A DNA stretch of 10,769 nt, from assembly GCA_016784195.1 (NCBI GenBank), contig JADHVE010000039.1:1-10769 (forward strand), in the 5' to 3' direction. The stretch comes from Candidatus Woesearchaeota archaeon. GTDB lineage: Archaea; Nanobdellota; Nanobdellia; Woesearchaeales; GW2011-AR4. The stretch's first letter is position 1; every line of letters begins with the position of its first letter. The notes under the pieces were generated by a model, which made no database searches, was not told where the DNA came from, and saw only the letters and a program-made list of their open reading frames with translations. Below are positions 1-5,815 of this stretch, piece after piece. The translations under genes and the position numbers were made by a program.

Positions 1-1031
1 CTGTCTTTGGCTTCATGCCTCATCTGCTTTACTATTTCATAAATCTGGGCTAAGCCTGTTGCAGATATCGGATGACCTTTTGCTTTTAAGCCTCCGCATG
101 GGTTTACTGGAAGTTTTCCGTCAAGTTTTGTTGTTCCGTCCCTGATTAGATTTTTCCCTTCCCCTTTACTACAAAATCCCAAGTCCTCATAACTTAGCAA
201 TTCTATTGGAGTAAATGCATCGTGAATCTCTGCAAAGTCTATTTCAGATGCTTCAATAGATGCCTGCTTATATGCTTCTTCTGCAGCCATCTTTGTAGCA
301 TCCCAGCTGGACATGTCTTTTCTCATTAAAGGAGACAAGTAATCTGTATATGAAGCAGATCCTTTTACCTTTATGTCTGTCTTGTCTTTTGTGACAATGC
401 AGGCAGCTGCTCCGTTTACGTTTGGGCAGCAGTCAAATAGCCTTAATGGAGAAGCTATTATCGGGCTTTCTTTTATTTTTTCTAAACTTATTTTTTTGCC
501 GTAAAATCTTGCTTTTGGATTTGAATAAGCATTTTCATGATTTTTTAAAGATACTAAAGCAAAATCGTCTGTTGTTGCTCCGTATTTCAGCATGTACTGC
601 TGCGCGACCAGGGCATTCTGGGCTGGAAATGTGAGGCCTTCTGTCTGTTCATAAACTCTTTCTCCACCCATCAGGATTTCGTCAGTTATGGTTTTTGTTG
701 TATTTGCCAGCAGTTTTTCAGTTCCTATGACCAGCATGTTGTTATATTTCATCTTTAAAGCAGTCCATAACGCATGGCCTCCTCCTGCGCAGCCAGCAGG
801 AATCCTTATTATAGGTATTTTTGTCTTGAATAAAGATGCAAGTACTGAAGCAGAGTGCCTTTGCCTGTCTCCATTTGAAGGAATATCCATACAGGAACTT
901 ACAACAGCATCTATATCACTGATGGACATATCTGCATCTTCTAATGCTTCATAAGCTGCTTCATACGCTAATTCATAGGTCAGCCTATATTTGGTGCCTA
1001 GTTTAGTCATACCTACTCCTTTTATAAACAT
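1..1031 (-). CDS. Thiolase / SCP-x-type acetyl-CoA acyltransferase, partial (C-terminus off the left edge)
   Basis: A thiolase-fold enzyme of the archaeal/SCP-x branch, which makes or breaks C-C bonds between acyl-CoA units. 343 residues are visible; the family is usually about 385-390, so roughly 45 are missing. Visible landmarks are the N-terminus MFIKGVGMTKLG (family pattern GxGMTxFG), nucleophile Cys81 in PAGCAGGGHAL, His270 in EIHDAFTPIEL, and NPCGGLKAKGHP with His320. The ATG at 1031 is chosen because it keeps the conserved GVGMTK stretch; an internal ATG at 1010 has an AGGAG-like sequence but would cut that motif. The start lies one base after the stop of the dehydratase gene (TAA-A-ATG), so translation is probably coupled. 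In archaea this branch often works with HMG-CoA synthase and a DUF35 protein in the mevalonate pathway. Neither is visible here, so a role in another acyl-CoA pathway is equally possible. Confidence 0.9.
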   Translation of the reverse strand, partial: MFIKGVGMTKLGTKYRLTYELAYEAAYEALEDADMSISDIDAVVSSCMDIPSNGDRQRHSASVLASLFKTKIPIIRIPAGCAGGGHALWTALKMKYNNMLVIGTEKLLANTTKTITDEILMGGERVYEQTEGLTFPAQNALVAQQYMLKYGATTDDFALVSLKNHENAYSNPKARFYGKKISLEKIKESPIIASPLRLFDCCPNVNGAAACIVTKDKTDIKVKGSASYTDYLSPLMRKDMSSWDATKMAAEEAYKQASIEASEIDFAEIHDAFTPIELLSYEDLGFCSKGEGKNLIRDGTTKLDGKLPVNPCGGLKAKGHPISATGLAQIYEIVKQMRHEAKD

Positions 1032-1032
1032 T

Positions 1033-1545
1033 TTAATCGAGAACAGCTTTTTCTTTGAATTTTTCCCGGAATTTTTCCCGGTCTACAATCGCTAAAACAA
1101 ATTTCACTTCAGCAGAAGGCTTTGGATGGTTGTTAACAAAGACTTTTCCCTTTACAACTCCTCCTTTATCGGTTAAGCGCTTTAGCTCAATTTCATATCT
1201 CATTTCCTGGCCTGGAAAGGTAGGATATTTGAATACTGCCTTTTTTATATTATAAGCAAGAACATCTTTTTTTTCATGATCTACTAAGTTGTATCGTATC
1301 AGGATAGTGCCTGCCTGGCCAATGCCTTCTGCAATCAATGCTCCGGGCATGATAGGGAATCCAGCAAAATGGCCCTTCAGGAATTCTTCATCTTTTCTTA
1401 CTTTTCTTATTGCAGTAATGCGGTTTTTATCTAAATGAAGGACTTTATCTACGAACAAAAAAGGATTTTGATAAGGTATTATTTTTTTAATATTTTCTTT
1501 TTCTATCTCTCCTTTTTCATTTTTTAAGCTATCAATTGAATTCAT
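1033..1545 (-). CDS. fabZ: FabZ-like hotdog 3-hydroxyacyl dehydratase
   Basis: A single hotdog-domain protein of the FabZ family, which dehydrates 3-hydroxyacyl-ACP (or an acyl-CoA) to the trans-2-enoyl form. The signature GHFAGFPIMPGALIAEGIGQ is at residues 58-77, with catalytic His59 and Glu73 at the same 14-residue spacing as bacterial FabZ. The N-terminal IPYQNPFLFVD matches the usual PHRYPFLLVD, but the His-Arg pair is Tyr-Gln. At 170 residues it is about 20 longer than typical FabZ, because of a charged C-terminal tail with an REKF-REKF repeat. The start has an AGGGGGT ribosome binding site 5 bases upstream and a TATA box about 40 bases upstream. It is first in an operon with the thiolase. 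FabZ is a bacterial-type enzyme, and archaeal lipids do not need fatty acid elongation, so transfer from bacteria is plausible. The natural substrate is unknown; the dehydratase fold is well supported. Confidence 0.88.
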   Translation of the reverse strand: MNSIDSLKNEKGEIEKENIKKIIPYQNPFLFVDKVLHLDKNRITAIRKVRKDEEFLKGHFAGFPIMPGALIAEGIGQAGTILIRYNLVDHEKKDVLAYNIKKAVFKYPTFPGQEMRYEIELKRLTDKGGVVKGKVFVNNHPKPSAEVKFVLAIVDREKFREKFKEKAVLD

Positions 1546-1550
1546 TTTTA

Positions 1551-1557
1551 ACCCCCT
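1551..1557 (-). promoter_or_regulatory. Ribosome binding site of the FabZ-like gene
   Basis: Read on the minus strand this is AGGGGGT, five bases before the ATG at 1545. It fits a Shine-Dalgarno element and supports that start. Confidence 0.55.
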
Positions 1558-1582
1558 ATTTCCTGTTTTTAGTATATGAGGG

Positions 1583-1593
1583 CTATTTAAAAA
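1583..1593 (-). promoter_or_regulatory. TATA box of the fabZ-thiolase operon
   Basis: On the minus strand the sequence TTTTTAAATAG is an archaeal TATA-box match. A start site about 26 bases downstream would fall near 1561, giving a leader of about 16 bases that contains the ribosome binding site. Confidence 0.5.
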
Positions 1594-1619
1594 AGTTTCT
1601 AAATCTTGAGACGATTTTG

Positions 1620-1651
1620 AACCTAAAAAATTTTTTGTATTTTTGTAGGTT
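1620..1651. repeat. Inverted repeat AACCTA...TAGGTT
   Basis: AACCTA at 1620-1625 is the exact inverse of TAGGTT at 1646-1651. Inside, a run of five A can pair with five T, leaving a single G bulge and a 9-base loop. It could be a protein-binding dyad or a hairpin. It lies upstream of both divergent promoters, and no function is known. Confidence 0.5.
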
Positions 1652-1666
1652 TCGCTAAGGGGGAGG

Positions 1667-1680
1667 TTAAGTCAACTTAA
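1667..1680. repeat. 14-bp dyad TTAAGT-CA-ACTTAA
   Basis: A perfect 6-2-6 inverted repeat in the spacer between the two divergent operons. The size and spacing suit a small dimeric regulator, but no known operator is recognised. Confidence 0.45.
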
Positions 1681-1866
1681 GTGTCAAAAATATTTTTTTT
1701 TATAATATATCCGAAACTACCGAGTATAATCAGATGACCTGTTGTGAAGCGTGCTTCAACATTAAGTAATTTTTGATATTTTAAACATTCCTTGATTTTT
1801 GATAAGTGAAATTTTGTTGTTTAAAGCATTTTTTTCAAGACAGAGTTTCATAGACAATACCCAAAT

Positions 1867-1875
1867 CTTTATATA
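1867..1875 (+). promoter_or_regulatory. TATA box of the accC-birA operon
   Basis: CTTTATATA is centred about 31 bases before the ATG at 1902, so transcription should start at roughly 1897-1900. The mRNA would be leaderless or nearly so, consistent with the absence of a ribosome binding site before accC. The ten bases AATCTTTATA are identical in the promoter of the other biotin operon (near 7366-7375, minus strand). Confidence 0.6.
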
Positions 1876-1897
1876 GCCTAGAAAGCTTTCTTTAGGC
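1876..1897. promoter_or_regulatory. Candidate operator dyad over the accC transcription start
   Basis: GCCTA-GAAAG is followed directly by CTTTC-TT-TAGGC, an almost perfect inverted repeat with two extra bases in the right arm. Its core AGAAAGCTTTCT (1880-1891) is a perfect 12-bp palindrome. It fills the space between the TATA box and the start codon, the usual place for an archaeal repressor to block polymerase recruitment. The binding protein is unknown; the ligase downstream lacks a DNA-binding domain and so is not a BirA-type repressor. Confidence 0.5.
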
Positions 1898-1901
1898 ATA
1901 T

Positions 1902-3797
1902 ATGGCTAATGGAAATAACAATAAGCTGCGTAAAAGAGTAGAGAAAAAGATAGTTGTATTGCTGAATAAGGCTTTGACTCCGTTAGCAAACAGTTATAGG
2001 CATTCAAGGGAATGGGTCAAAAGCCTTAAGAAAAAGGCGCCTTCGATCTATAATGAAATAGAATCTGTTATCAAATCTCAGTTGGTATTGCTGGAGAAGA
2101 AGAAGCCGGGCGATGTTAAGGTTGGAGAACTGATAACTTCTAGTATAATAAGGAAACTTCCAGGAATTGATGAAGACAAATTAAAAGACATAATTTCTGA
2201 TAAAAGTTCTAAGTCATTTTTGGATGCATTAGCAAAAGGTTTTGGAGCAGCGACTGAAGCAGAAAAGGATTATACTGTTTTAGGCAAGGAAAAGCTGTTT
2301 AAAAAAGTTTTAATTGCTAACAGGGGGGAAATAGCCTTAAGGATAATCAGGGCATGTAAAGAACTAGGCGTAGGTGTTGAGATAGTTTATGCAACACCTG
2401 ACAAGGATTCATTGACTGTTAAGTTTGCAGATAAGGCTTATTGTATTGGAGCTAATACTAGCTATTTGGATATACATAAGATAGTGAAGATAGCTAAAAA
2501 AGCAAATGCAGATGCAATCCATCCAGGTTATGGATTTTTGGCAGAGAATGCGGATTTTGCCAGATTGTGCGAGAAAAGAAAGATAGTGTTCATAGGGCCT
2601 TCTTCAAATACAATAAGGGATTTAGGGGACAAGGTCAAGGCAAGAGAAAAGATGAAAAAACATCAGGTTCCTGTATTGCCGGGAACAAGCATTTTGAAAA
2701 ATAAGAAACAAACTTTGAAAATGGCTAATAAGATAGGGTACCCTATAATCTTAAAGGCAGTTGCAGGTGGGGGGGGCAAGGGGATGAGGGTAGTCAACAA
2801 TGCAGGGGAACTGGAAAACAATTTTGAGCAGGCACAGTCAGAAGCCCAAAATGCTTTTGGAAGCAAAGCGCTGTTTATAGAAAAATATCTACATGATACA
2901 AAACATATAGAATTCCAGGTTTTGTCAGATAAGTACGGAAACCATATTCATTTAGGGGAAAGGGATTGTACAATACAGAGAAGACACCAAAAATTAATTG
3001 AGGAAGCTCCTTCTATAGACTTAACAGAAGAGCTGAGGGAAAAGATGGGGGAAGCTGCGGTAAAGGCAGTCTCTGCTGTAGGGTATAGGGGAGCTGGAAC
3101 AGTAGAATTTTTATTTAGGGATAATGATTATTATTTTATTGAGGTTAATACAAGGATACAGGTTGAGCACGGCATAACTGAGATGGTTACAGGGGTCGAT
3201 TTAGTCAAGGAGCAAATTAAGCTGGCAGCAGGTGCCAAGCTTGCATTTAAACAAAGCGATATAAAAATAGACGGATATGCTATTGAATGCAGGATAAATG
3301 CAGAAGATCCTGCTGAGGATTTTTTGCCTTCTATAGGCACCATATATAATTACCTGCCTCCAGGAGGTCCTGGGATAAGAGTTAGCAGTATATGCCATTC
3401 AGGATATAAGGTACTGCCTCATTTTGATTCTTTATTGGCTTTGCTCATTTGCAACGGCAAGACCAGGCAGGAAGCAATTGCAAAAATGAAAGGGGCTTTG
3501 GACGAATATATTATCCATGGTGTAAAGACCACTATACCTTTCCATAAGGCTGTTCTGGAGAACAAGAACTTCATTAGGGGGGATATAAGCACAGCCTTTA
3601 TCAGGGAAAATAAGATTGTAGAAGAAATCAAGAAAAAAACAAAGGTAAGAAAAGAGATTAAGAATGGCGAGAAGGTATTGATTGTGACGACTGCTGTTTC
3701 TCAGTATCTAAAAAAAAAGCCAAAGCCTGCTGAGCAGAATCCTTGGGTCATTGCCGGCAGGCAGGAATCGATGAACCAGGATGAAAGTACGTTTTAA
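1902..3797 (+). CDS. accC: Biotin carboxylase subunit of an acyl-CoA carboxylase, with N-terminal extension
   Basis: This enzyme uses ATP and bicarbonate to carboxylate biotin on the carrier protein. The biotin carboxylase domain begins at about residue 132 (KLFKKVLIANRGEIALRI). It has HPGYGFLAEN (207-216), Lys285 before the AGGGGKGMR loop, ERDCTIQRRHQK (353-364), the metal/active-site stretch FIEVNTRIQVEH (Glu414, Asn416, Arg418, Glu422) and CRINAEDP with Arg464. All core catalytic residues known from E. coli AccC appear present. The usual VEHPVTE is VEHGITE here. About 130 lysine-rich, probably helical residues precede the domain and match nothing I recognise. A tail of about 55 residues ends in NPWVIAGRQESM. 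At 631 residues it is far longer than the usual 450-500. There is no biotin-lipoyl domain; the carrier is encoded separately at 5418-5801. The stop overlaps the ligase gene by 17 bases. The exact acyl-CoA substrate depends on the partner subunit. Confidence 0.93.
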   Translation: MANGNNNKLRKRVEKKIVVLLNKALTPLANSYRHSREWVKSLKKKAPSIYNEIESVIKSQLVLLEKKKPGDVKVGELITSSIIRKLPGIDEDKLKDIISDKSSKSFLDALAKGFGAATEAEKDYTVLGKEKLFKKVLIANRGEIALRIIRACKELGVGVEIVYATPDKDSLTVKFADKAYCIGANTSYLDIHKIVKIAKKANADAIHPGYGFLAENADFARLCEKRKIVFIGPSSNTIRDLGDKVKAREKMKKHQVPVLPGTSILKNKKQTLKMANKIGYPIILKAVAGGGGKGMRVVNNAGELENNFEQAQSEAQNAFGSKALFIEKYLHDTKHIEFQVLSDKYGNHIHLGERDCTIQRRHQKLIEEAPSIDLTEELREKMGEAAVKAVSAVGYRGAGTVEFLFRDNDYYFIEVNTRIQVEHGITEMVTGVDLVKEQIKLAAGAKLAFKQSDIKIDGYAIECRINAEDPAEDFLPSIGTIYNYLPPGGPGIRVSSICHSGYKVLPHFDSLLALLICNGKTRQEAIAKMKGALDEYIIHGVKTTIPFHKAVLENKNFIRGDISTAFIRENKIVEEIKKKTKVRKEIKNGEKVLIVTTAVSQYLKKKPKPAEQNPWVIAGRQESMNQDESTF

Positions 3798-4506
3798 AAT
3801 CTATCACTTCAAAAAAATAAGTTCTACTAATGATCAAGCTAAGACATTAGCTGAAAAAGGTTTAATTGATGTTGTTGTTGTGGCTGATGAGCAGACAAAA
3901 GGAAGGGGGAGGTTTAACAGAAAATGGATTTCTTCTTTAGGCGGCTTATATTTTTCTGTTTTGTTAAAAGAGAAGAATACTGACAAAATAAAATATCTGA
4001 CTTTCATAGCTGCAATAAGTGTTGTTAAGGCAATTTTTCAATCCACTAAATTAAAAACAAAAATAAAATGGCCTAATGACATTCATATAAATAATAGAAA
4101 ACTTTGCGGTATTTTAACTGAGAATGTTTTAGGCAAGGTTAATCAGGTGATTGTTGGTGCTGGGATAAATATTAACCAATCAAAGTTCAATAAAAAAATC
4201 TCTAATATTGCAACATCATTAAAAATAGAATTGAATAAGAAAACCAATAAAGAAAAAATTTTAAGCCATTTTTTAAAAGAATTTGATAAATTATATGTGC
4301 AATATAAAAATGAGGAATATGCAAGAATATTGAAGCTGTTTAAGGAAAACTGTGATACTATCGGCAAGAATGTTAAAGTGAAAACTCTTAGCGAGATTTT
4401 TTGCGGTAAAGTTATTGATGTTGATGAAGATTGTAATTTAATATTAAAATTGGATGATGGGAAACTAAAAAAGATTATAGAAGGAGATATTTCTATTGTG
4501 GATTAA
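3781..4506 (+). CDS. birA: Biotin-protein ligase (BirA catalytic type, no DNA-binding domain)
   Basis: This enzyme activates biotin as biotinyl-AMP and attaches it to the acceptor lysine of the carrier protein. The visible catalytic-domain motifs, in order, are SSTND (14-18), GRGRFNRKW (41-49, biotinyl-AMP binding loop), KWPND (96-100), KLCGIL (107-112) and GAGININ (126-132). A small SH3-like C-terminal domain follows at about 195-241. The protein begins directly with the catalytic domain and has no helix-turn-helix, so it should not repress transcription itself. The start ATG lies 17 bases inside the biotin carboxylase gene in another frame, so the two are probably translationally coupled. 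The likely target is Lys93 of the carrier protein in the opposite-strand operon. Confidence 0.94.
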   Translation: MKVRFKIYHFKKISSTNDQAKTLAEKGLIDVVVVADEQTKGRGRFNRKWISSLGGLYFSVLLKEKNTDKIKYLTFIAAISVVKAIFQSTKLKTKIKWPNDIHINNRKLCGILTENVLGKVNQVIVGAGININQSKFNKKISNIATSLKIELNKKTNKEKILSHFLKEFDKLYVQYKNEEYARILKLFKENCDTIGKNVKVKTLSEIFCGKVIDVDEDCNLILKLDDGKLKKIIEGDISIVD

Positions 4507-4513
4507 CACAAAA

Positions 4514-4523
4514 CTTATAAATA
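4514..4523 (+). promoter_or_regulatory. TATA box of the small membrane-protein gene at 4545
   Basis: CTTATAAATA is a strong archaeal TATA box. Its centre is about 26 bases before the ATG at 4545, predicting a leaderless transcript. It shows that this gene can be expressed separately from birA, which ends at 4506. Confidence 0.6.
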
Positions 4524-4544
4524 GCTTTATAAAACGTTACTTAG

Positions 4545-4778
4545 ATGAAAATTTTGAAAGATGTTCCGATTTTAAGGAGAATTTTAGAGTTAGGATATAC
4601 TATGTTTCTTGTGATTATACTTAGTGTTGTTGTAGGCCTAATACTGGCTTACCCTGTGATGCTGCTGTGGAATTTTGTTTTTGGAGAGCTTTACAGTTTA
4701 AGTGTGTTGCAGGCATGGTCATTGAATATTCTTGCAGGCATATTATTTGGCCAGAAAGCTTCAGGGAATCAAAAGTGA
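4545..4778 (+). CDS. Small integral membrane protein, unknown function
   Basis: A 77-residue protein with one long hydrophobic segment (about 20-42), a linker and a second shorter hydrophobic stretch (about 54-68). The pattern PVMLLWN (37-43) followed by LQAWSLNILAGILFG (55-69) resembles small membrane proteins found across bacteria and archaea that have a W-N...W-x-A-W-x-L-x-x-L-x-x-I-L-F arrangement; their function is not established. There is no ribosome binding site, which fits the leaderless start predicted from the TATA box. It sits between birA and the convergent bioY and ends only 23 bp from the bioY stop. No functional link to biotin can be shown. Confidence 0.7.
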   Translation: MKILKDVPILRRILELGYTMFLVIILSVVVGLILAYPVMLLWNFVFGELYSLSVLQAWSLNILAGILFGQKASGNQK

Positions 4779-4801
4779 TATCCCGGATTAAATTATGAGT
4801 T

Positions 4802-5404
4802 CTAATCTTCAGTTGGAGAAATCTTTTGGCTTATATCCCACACCCAAGGGAAGAAGGCCATTGCTGCAATTATCTTTAATACATCTCCCACAATAAATGG
4901 AACTAATCCTGCCATTAAGACTGTCCATAAGCTAACATCCCCTAAAAATATCCATAGTCCTGTTAAGCCGAAACCATAAAGAATCAGATTTCCGGTAAGC
5001 ATTACAATCAAAACTGATTTTTTTGTCCTTCCATGTCCTTTTTCTATCATTTTACCGACAAAAAAAGCCATGAATAAAAATCCGATGATGTAGCCTCCGG
5101 TTGGTCCCAGTACAGCAATCATTCCAGATTTATACCCTGTAAAGACACCAAAGCCCAATAGGCCTGCTACGGTGTAAATTAAGATTGTTAATAATCCTTT
5201 TCTTGAGCCGAAGAAAAACGCAATCAAAAAAATGCCGAAGGTCTGCATTGTTATTGGAACAGGCCATAGTGGAATCTTTATATTTGCCAGAATAGCTAGA
5301 AACACAACTGAGAAACTCATTAAACAAAGATCTATGAAAATATTTTTTTGCTTAAATATCAAGCCATAAATTGTTTTGTATTTTAATTCATTGACAGTTT
5401 CCAT
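4802..5404 (-). CDS. bioY: BioY biotin transporter (ECF S component)
   Basis: The membrane-embedded substrate-binding subunit for biotin uptake. At 200 residues with about six hydrophobic helices it matches the family. The signatures are PVPITMQTFG (48-57), GPTGGYIIGF (100-109) and LVPFIVGDVLKI (167-178). It is the last gene of the carboxyltransferase-carrier-bioY operon, starting 13 bases after the carrier stop, with an AAGGTAAG element as a likely ribosome binding site. The ECF ATPase and transmembrane partners (EcfA, EcfT) are not in the window; it may share partners encoded elsewhere or act alone, as reported for some BioY proteins. With no bio synthesis genes in view, it suggests that the cell imports biotin for this carboxylase. 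Confidence 0.95.
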   Translation of the reverse strand: METVNELKYKTIYGLIFKQKNIFIDLCLMSFSVVFLAILANIKIPLWPVPITMQTFGIFLIAFFFGSRKGLLTILIYTVAGLLGFGVFTGYKSGMIAVLGPTGGYIIGFLFMAFFVGKMIEKGHGRTKKSVLIVMLTGNLILYGFGLTGLWIFLGDVSLWTVLMAGLVPFIVGDVLKIIAAMAFFPWVWDISQKISPTED

Positions 5405-5417
5405 TTTTGCTTACCTT

Positions 5418-5801
5418 TTATTCCAACAAAATTAAAATATCTCCTTTATTAACATTGGCATTCTTTTTGACTTTTATCTCTTTTATTGTTGCATCCATTG
5501 GAGCGGTTATTTCGTTCTCCATCTTCATTGCAATTAGTTTTATCAGAGATTGCTTTGCCTTAACCTTGTCGCCTTTTTTAACTTTTATTTCTGAGATTGT
5601 TCCCGGCAGTGGAGCTGTGATTGTTGTCTTTTCATGTTTTTCTTCTTTTTTTGCAGTTTGTTCTTCAATTACAGGTTCAATATCCTCTCTAGTCTCTACA
5701 TCATAAACTTCCCCTTCACAATGTACTTTTATTTTGCCGTCTTCCTCTTCTACCTGCACTTTATGCTCTTTTCCGTTAATCTTTACAATTATATCCTGCA
5801 T
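5418..5801 (-). CDS. Biotin carboxyl carrier protein
   Basis: This protein carries biotin between the carboxylase and carboxyltransferase active sites. It has 127 residues: an N-terminal beta-rich part (1-40), a Glu/Lys-rich linker (about 41-60), and a biotinyl domain (about 60-127). In that domain APLPGTISEIKVKKGD is followed by AMKMENEI, in which Lys93 is the biotin attachment site. The layout resembles stand-alone carriers of propionyl-CoA carboxylase and methylmalonyl-CoA decarboxylase type enzymes rather than E. coli AccB. It starts 9 bases after the carboxyltransferase stop without a clear ribosome binding site, so it probably depends on coupling. Confidence 0.94.
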   Translation of the reverse strand: MQDIIVKINGKEHKVQVEEEDGKIKVHCEGEVYDVETREDIEPVIEEQTAKKEEKHEKTTITAPLPGTISEIKVKKGDKVKAKQSLIKLIAMKMENEITAPMDATIKEIKVKKNANVNKGDILILLE

Positions 5802-5815
5802 TTTAGAATTCTAAA
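5802..5815. repeat. 14-bp perfect palindrome at the carboxyltransferase/carrier junction
   Basis: TTTAGAATTCTAAA covers the last codons and TAG stop of the carboxyltransferase gene and runs to the base before the carrier ATG. In RNA it would be too tight to form a good hairpin. It may be chance in AT-rich DNA or a binding/processing site. Confidence 0.4.

Larger units (their letters stand above)
1546..1901. other. Divergent intergenic control region (356 bp), no convincing gene
   Basis: This AT-rich spacer separates the fabZ-thiolase operon (leftward) from the accC-birA operon (rightward). It holds both TATA boxes, a long T-run near 1688-1700, and three dyads (1620-1651, 1667-1680, 1876-1897). 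I see no tRNA, no open frame of useful length and no recognisable riboswitch. The length is generous for such a compact genome, which suggests regulatory content. Confidence 0.7.

Noticed and set aside
422..954. Plus-strand open frames at 422-634 and 688-954
   Set aside because: They are antisense shadows of the thiolase gene, with low-complexity or non-protein-like sequence and no start signals.
1620..1651. BirA-type biotin operator (TTGTAAACC-N15-GGTTTACAA)
   Set aside because: The arms read in the opposite order and do not match, and the ligase here lacks a helix-turn-helix.
1729..1765. Possible C/D-box or other small RNA around CAGATGACC and the TGAAG-CGTG-CTTCA stem
   Set aside because: The C box has a mismatch, no D box is in range, and the stem is only five base pairs.
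1734..1769. An 11-codon frame (MTCCEACFNIK) downstream of a TATA-like run, a possible leader peptide
   Set aside because: It is too short to distinguish from chance, has no ribosome binding site and has no conserved partner in view.
2663..3631. Minus-strand open frames inside the biotin carboxylase gene
   Set aside because: They are shadows of a strongly conserved gene; their hydrophobic content comes from the complementary codons.
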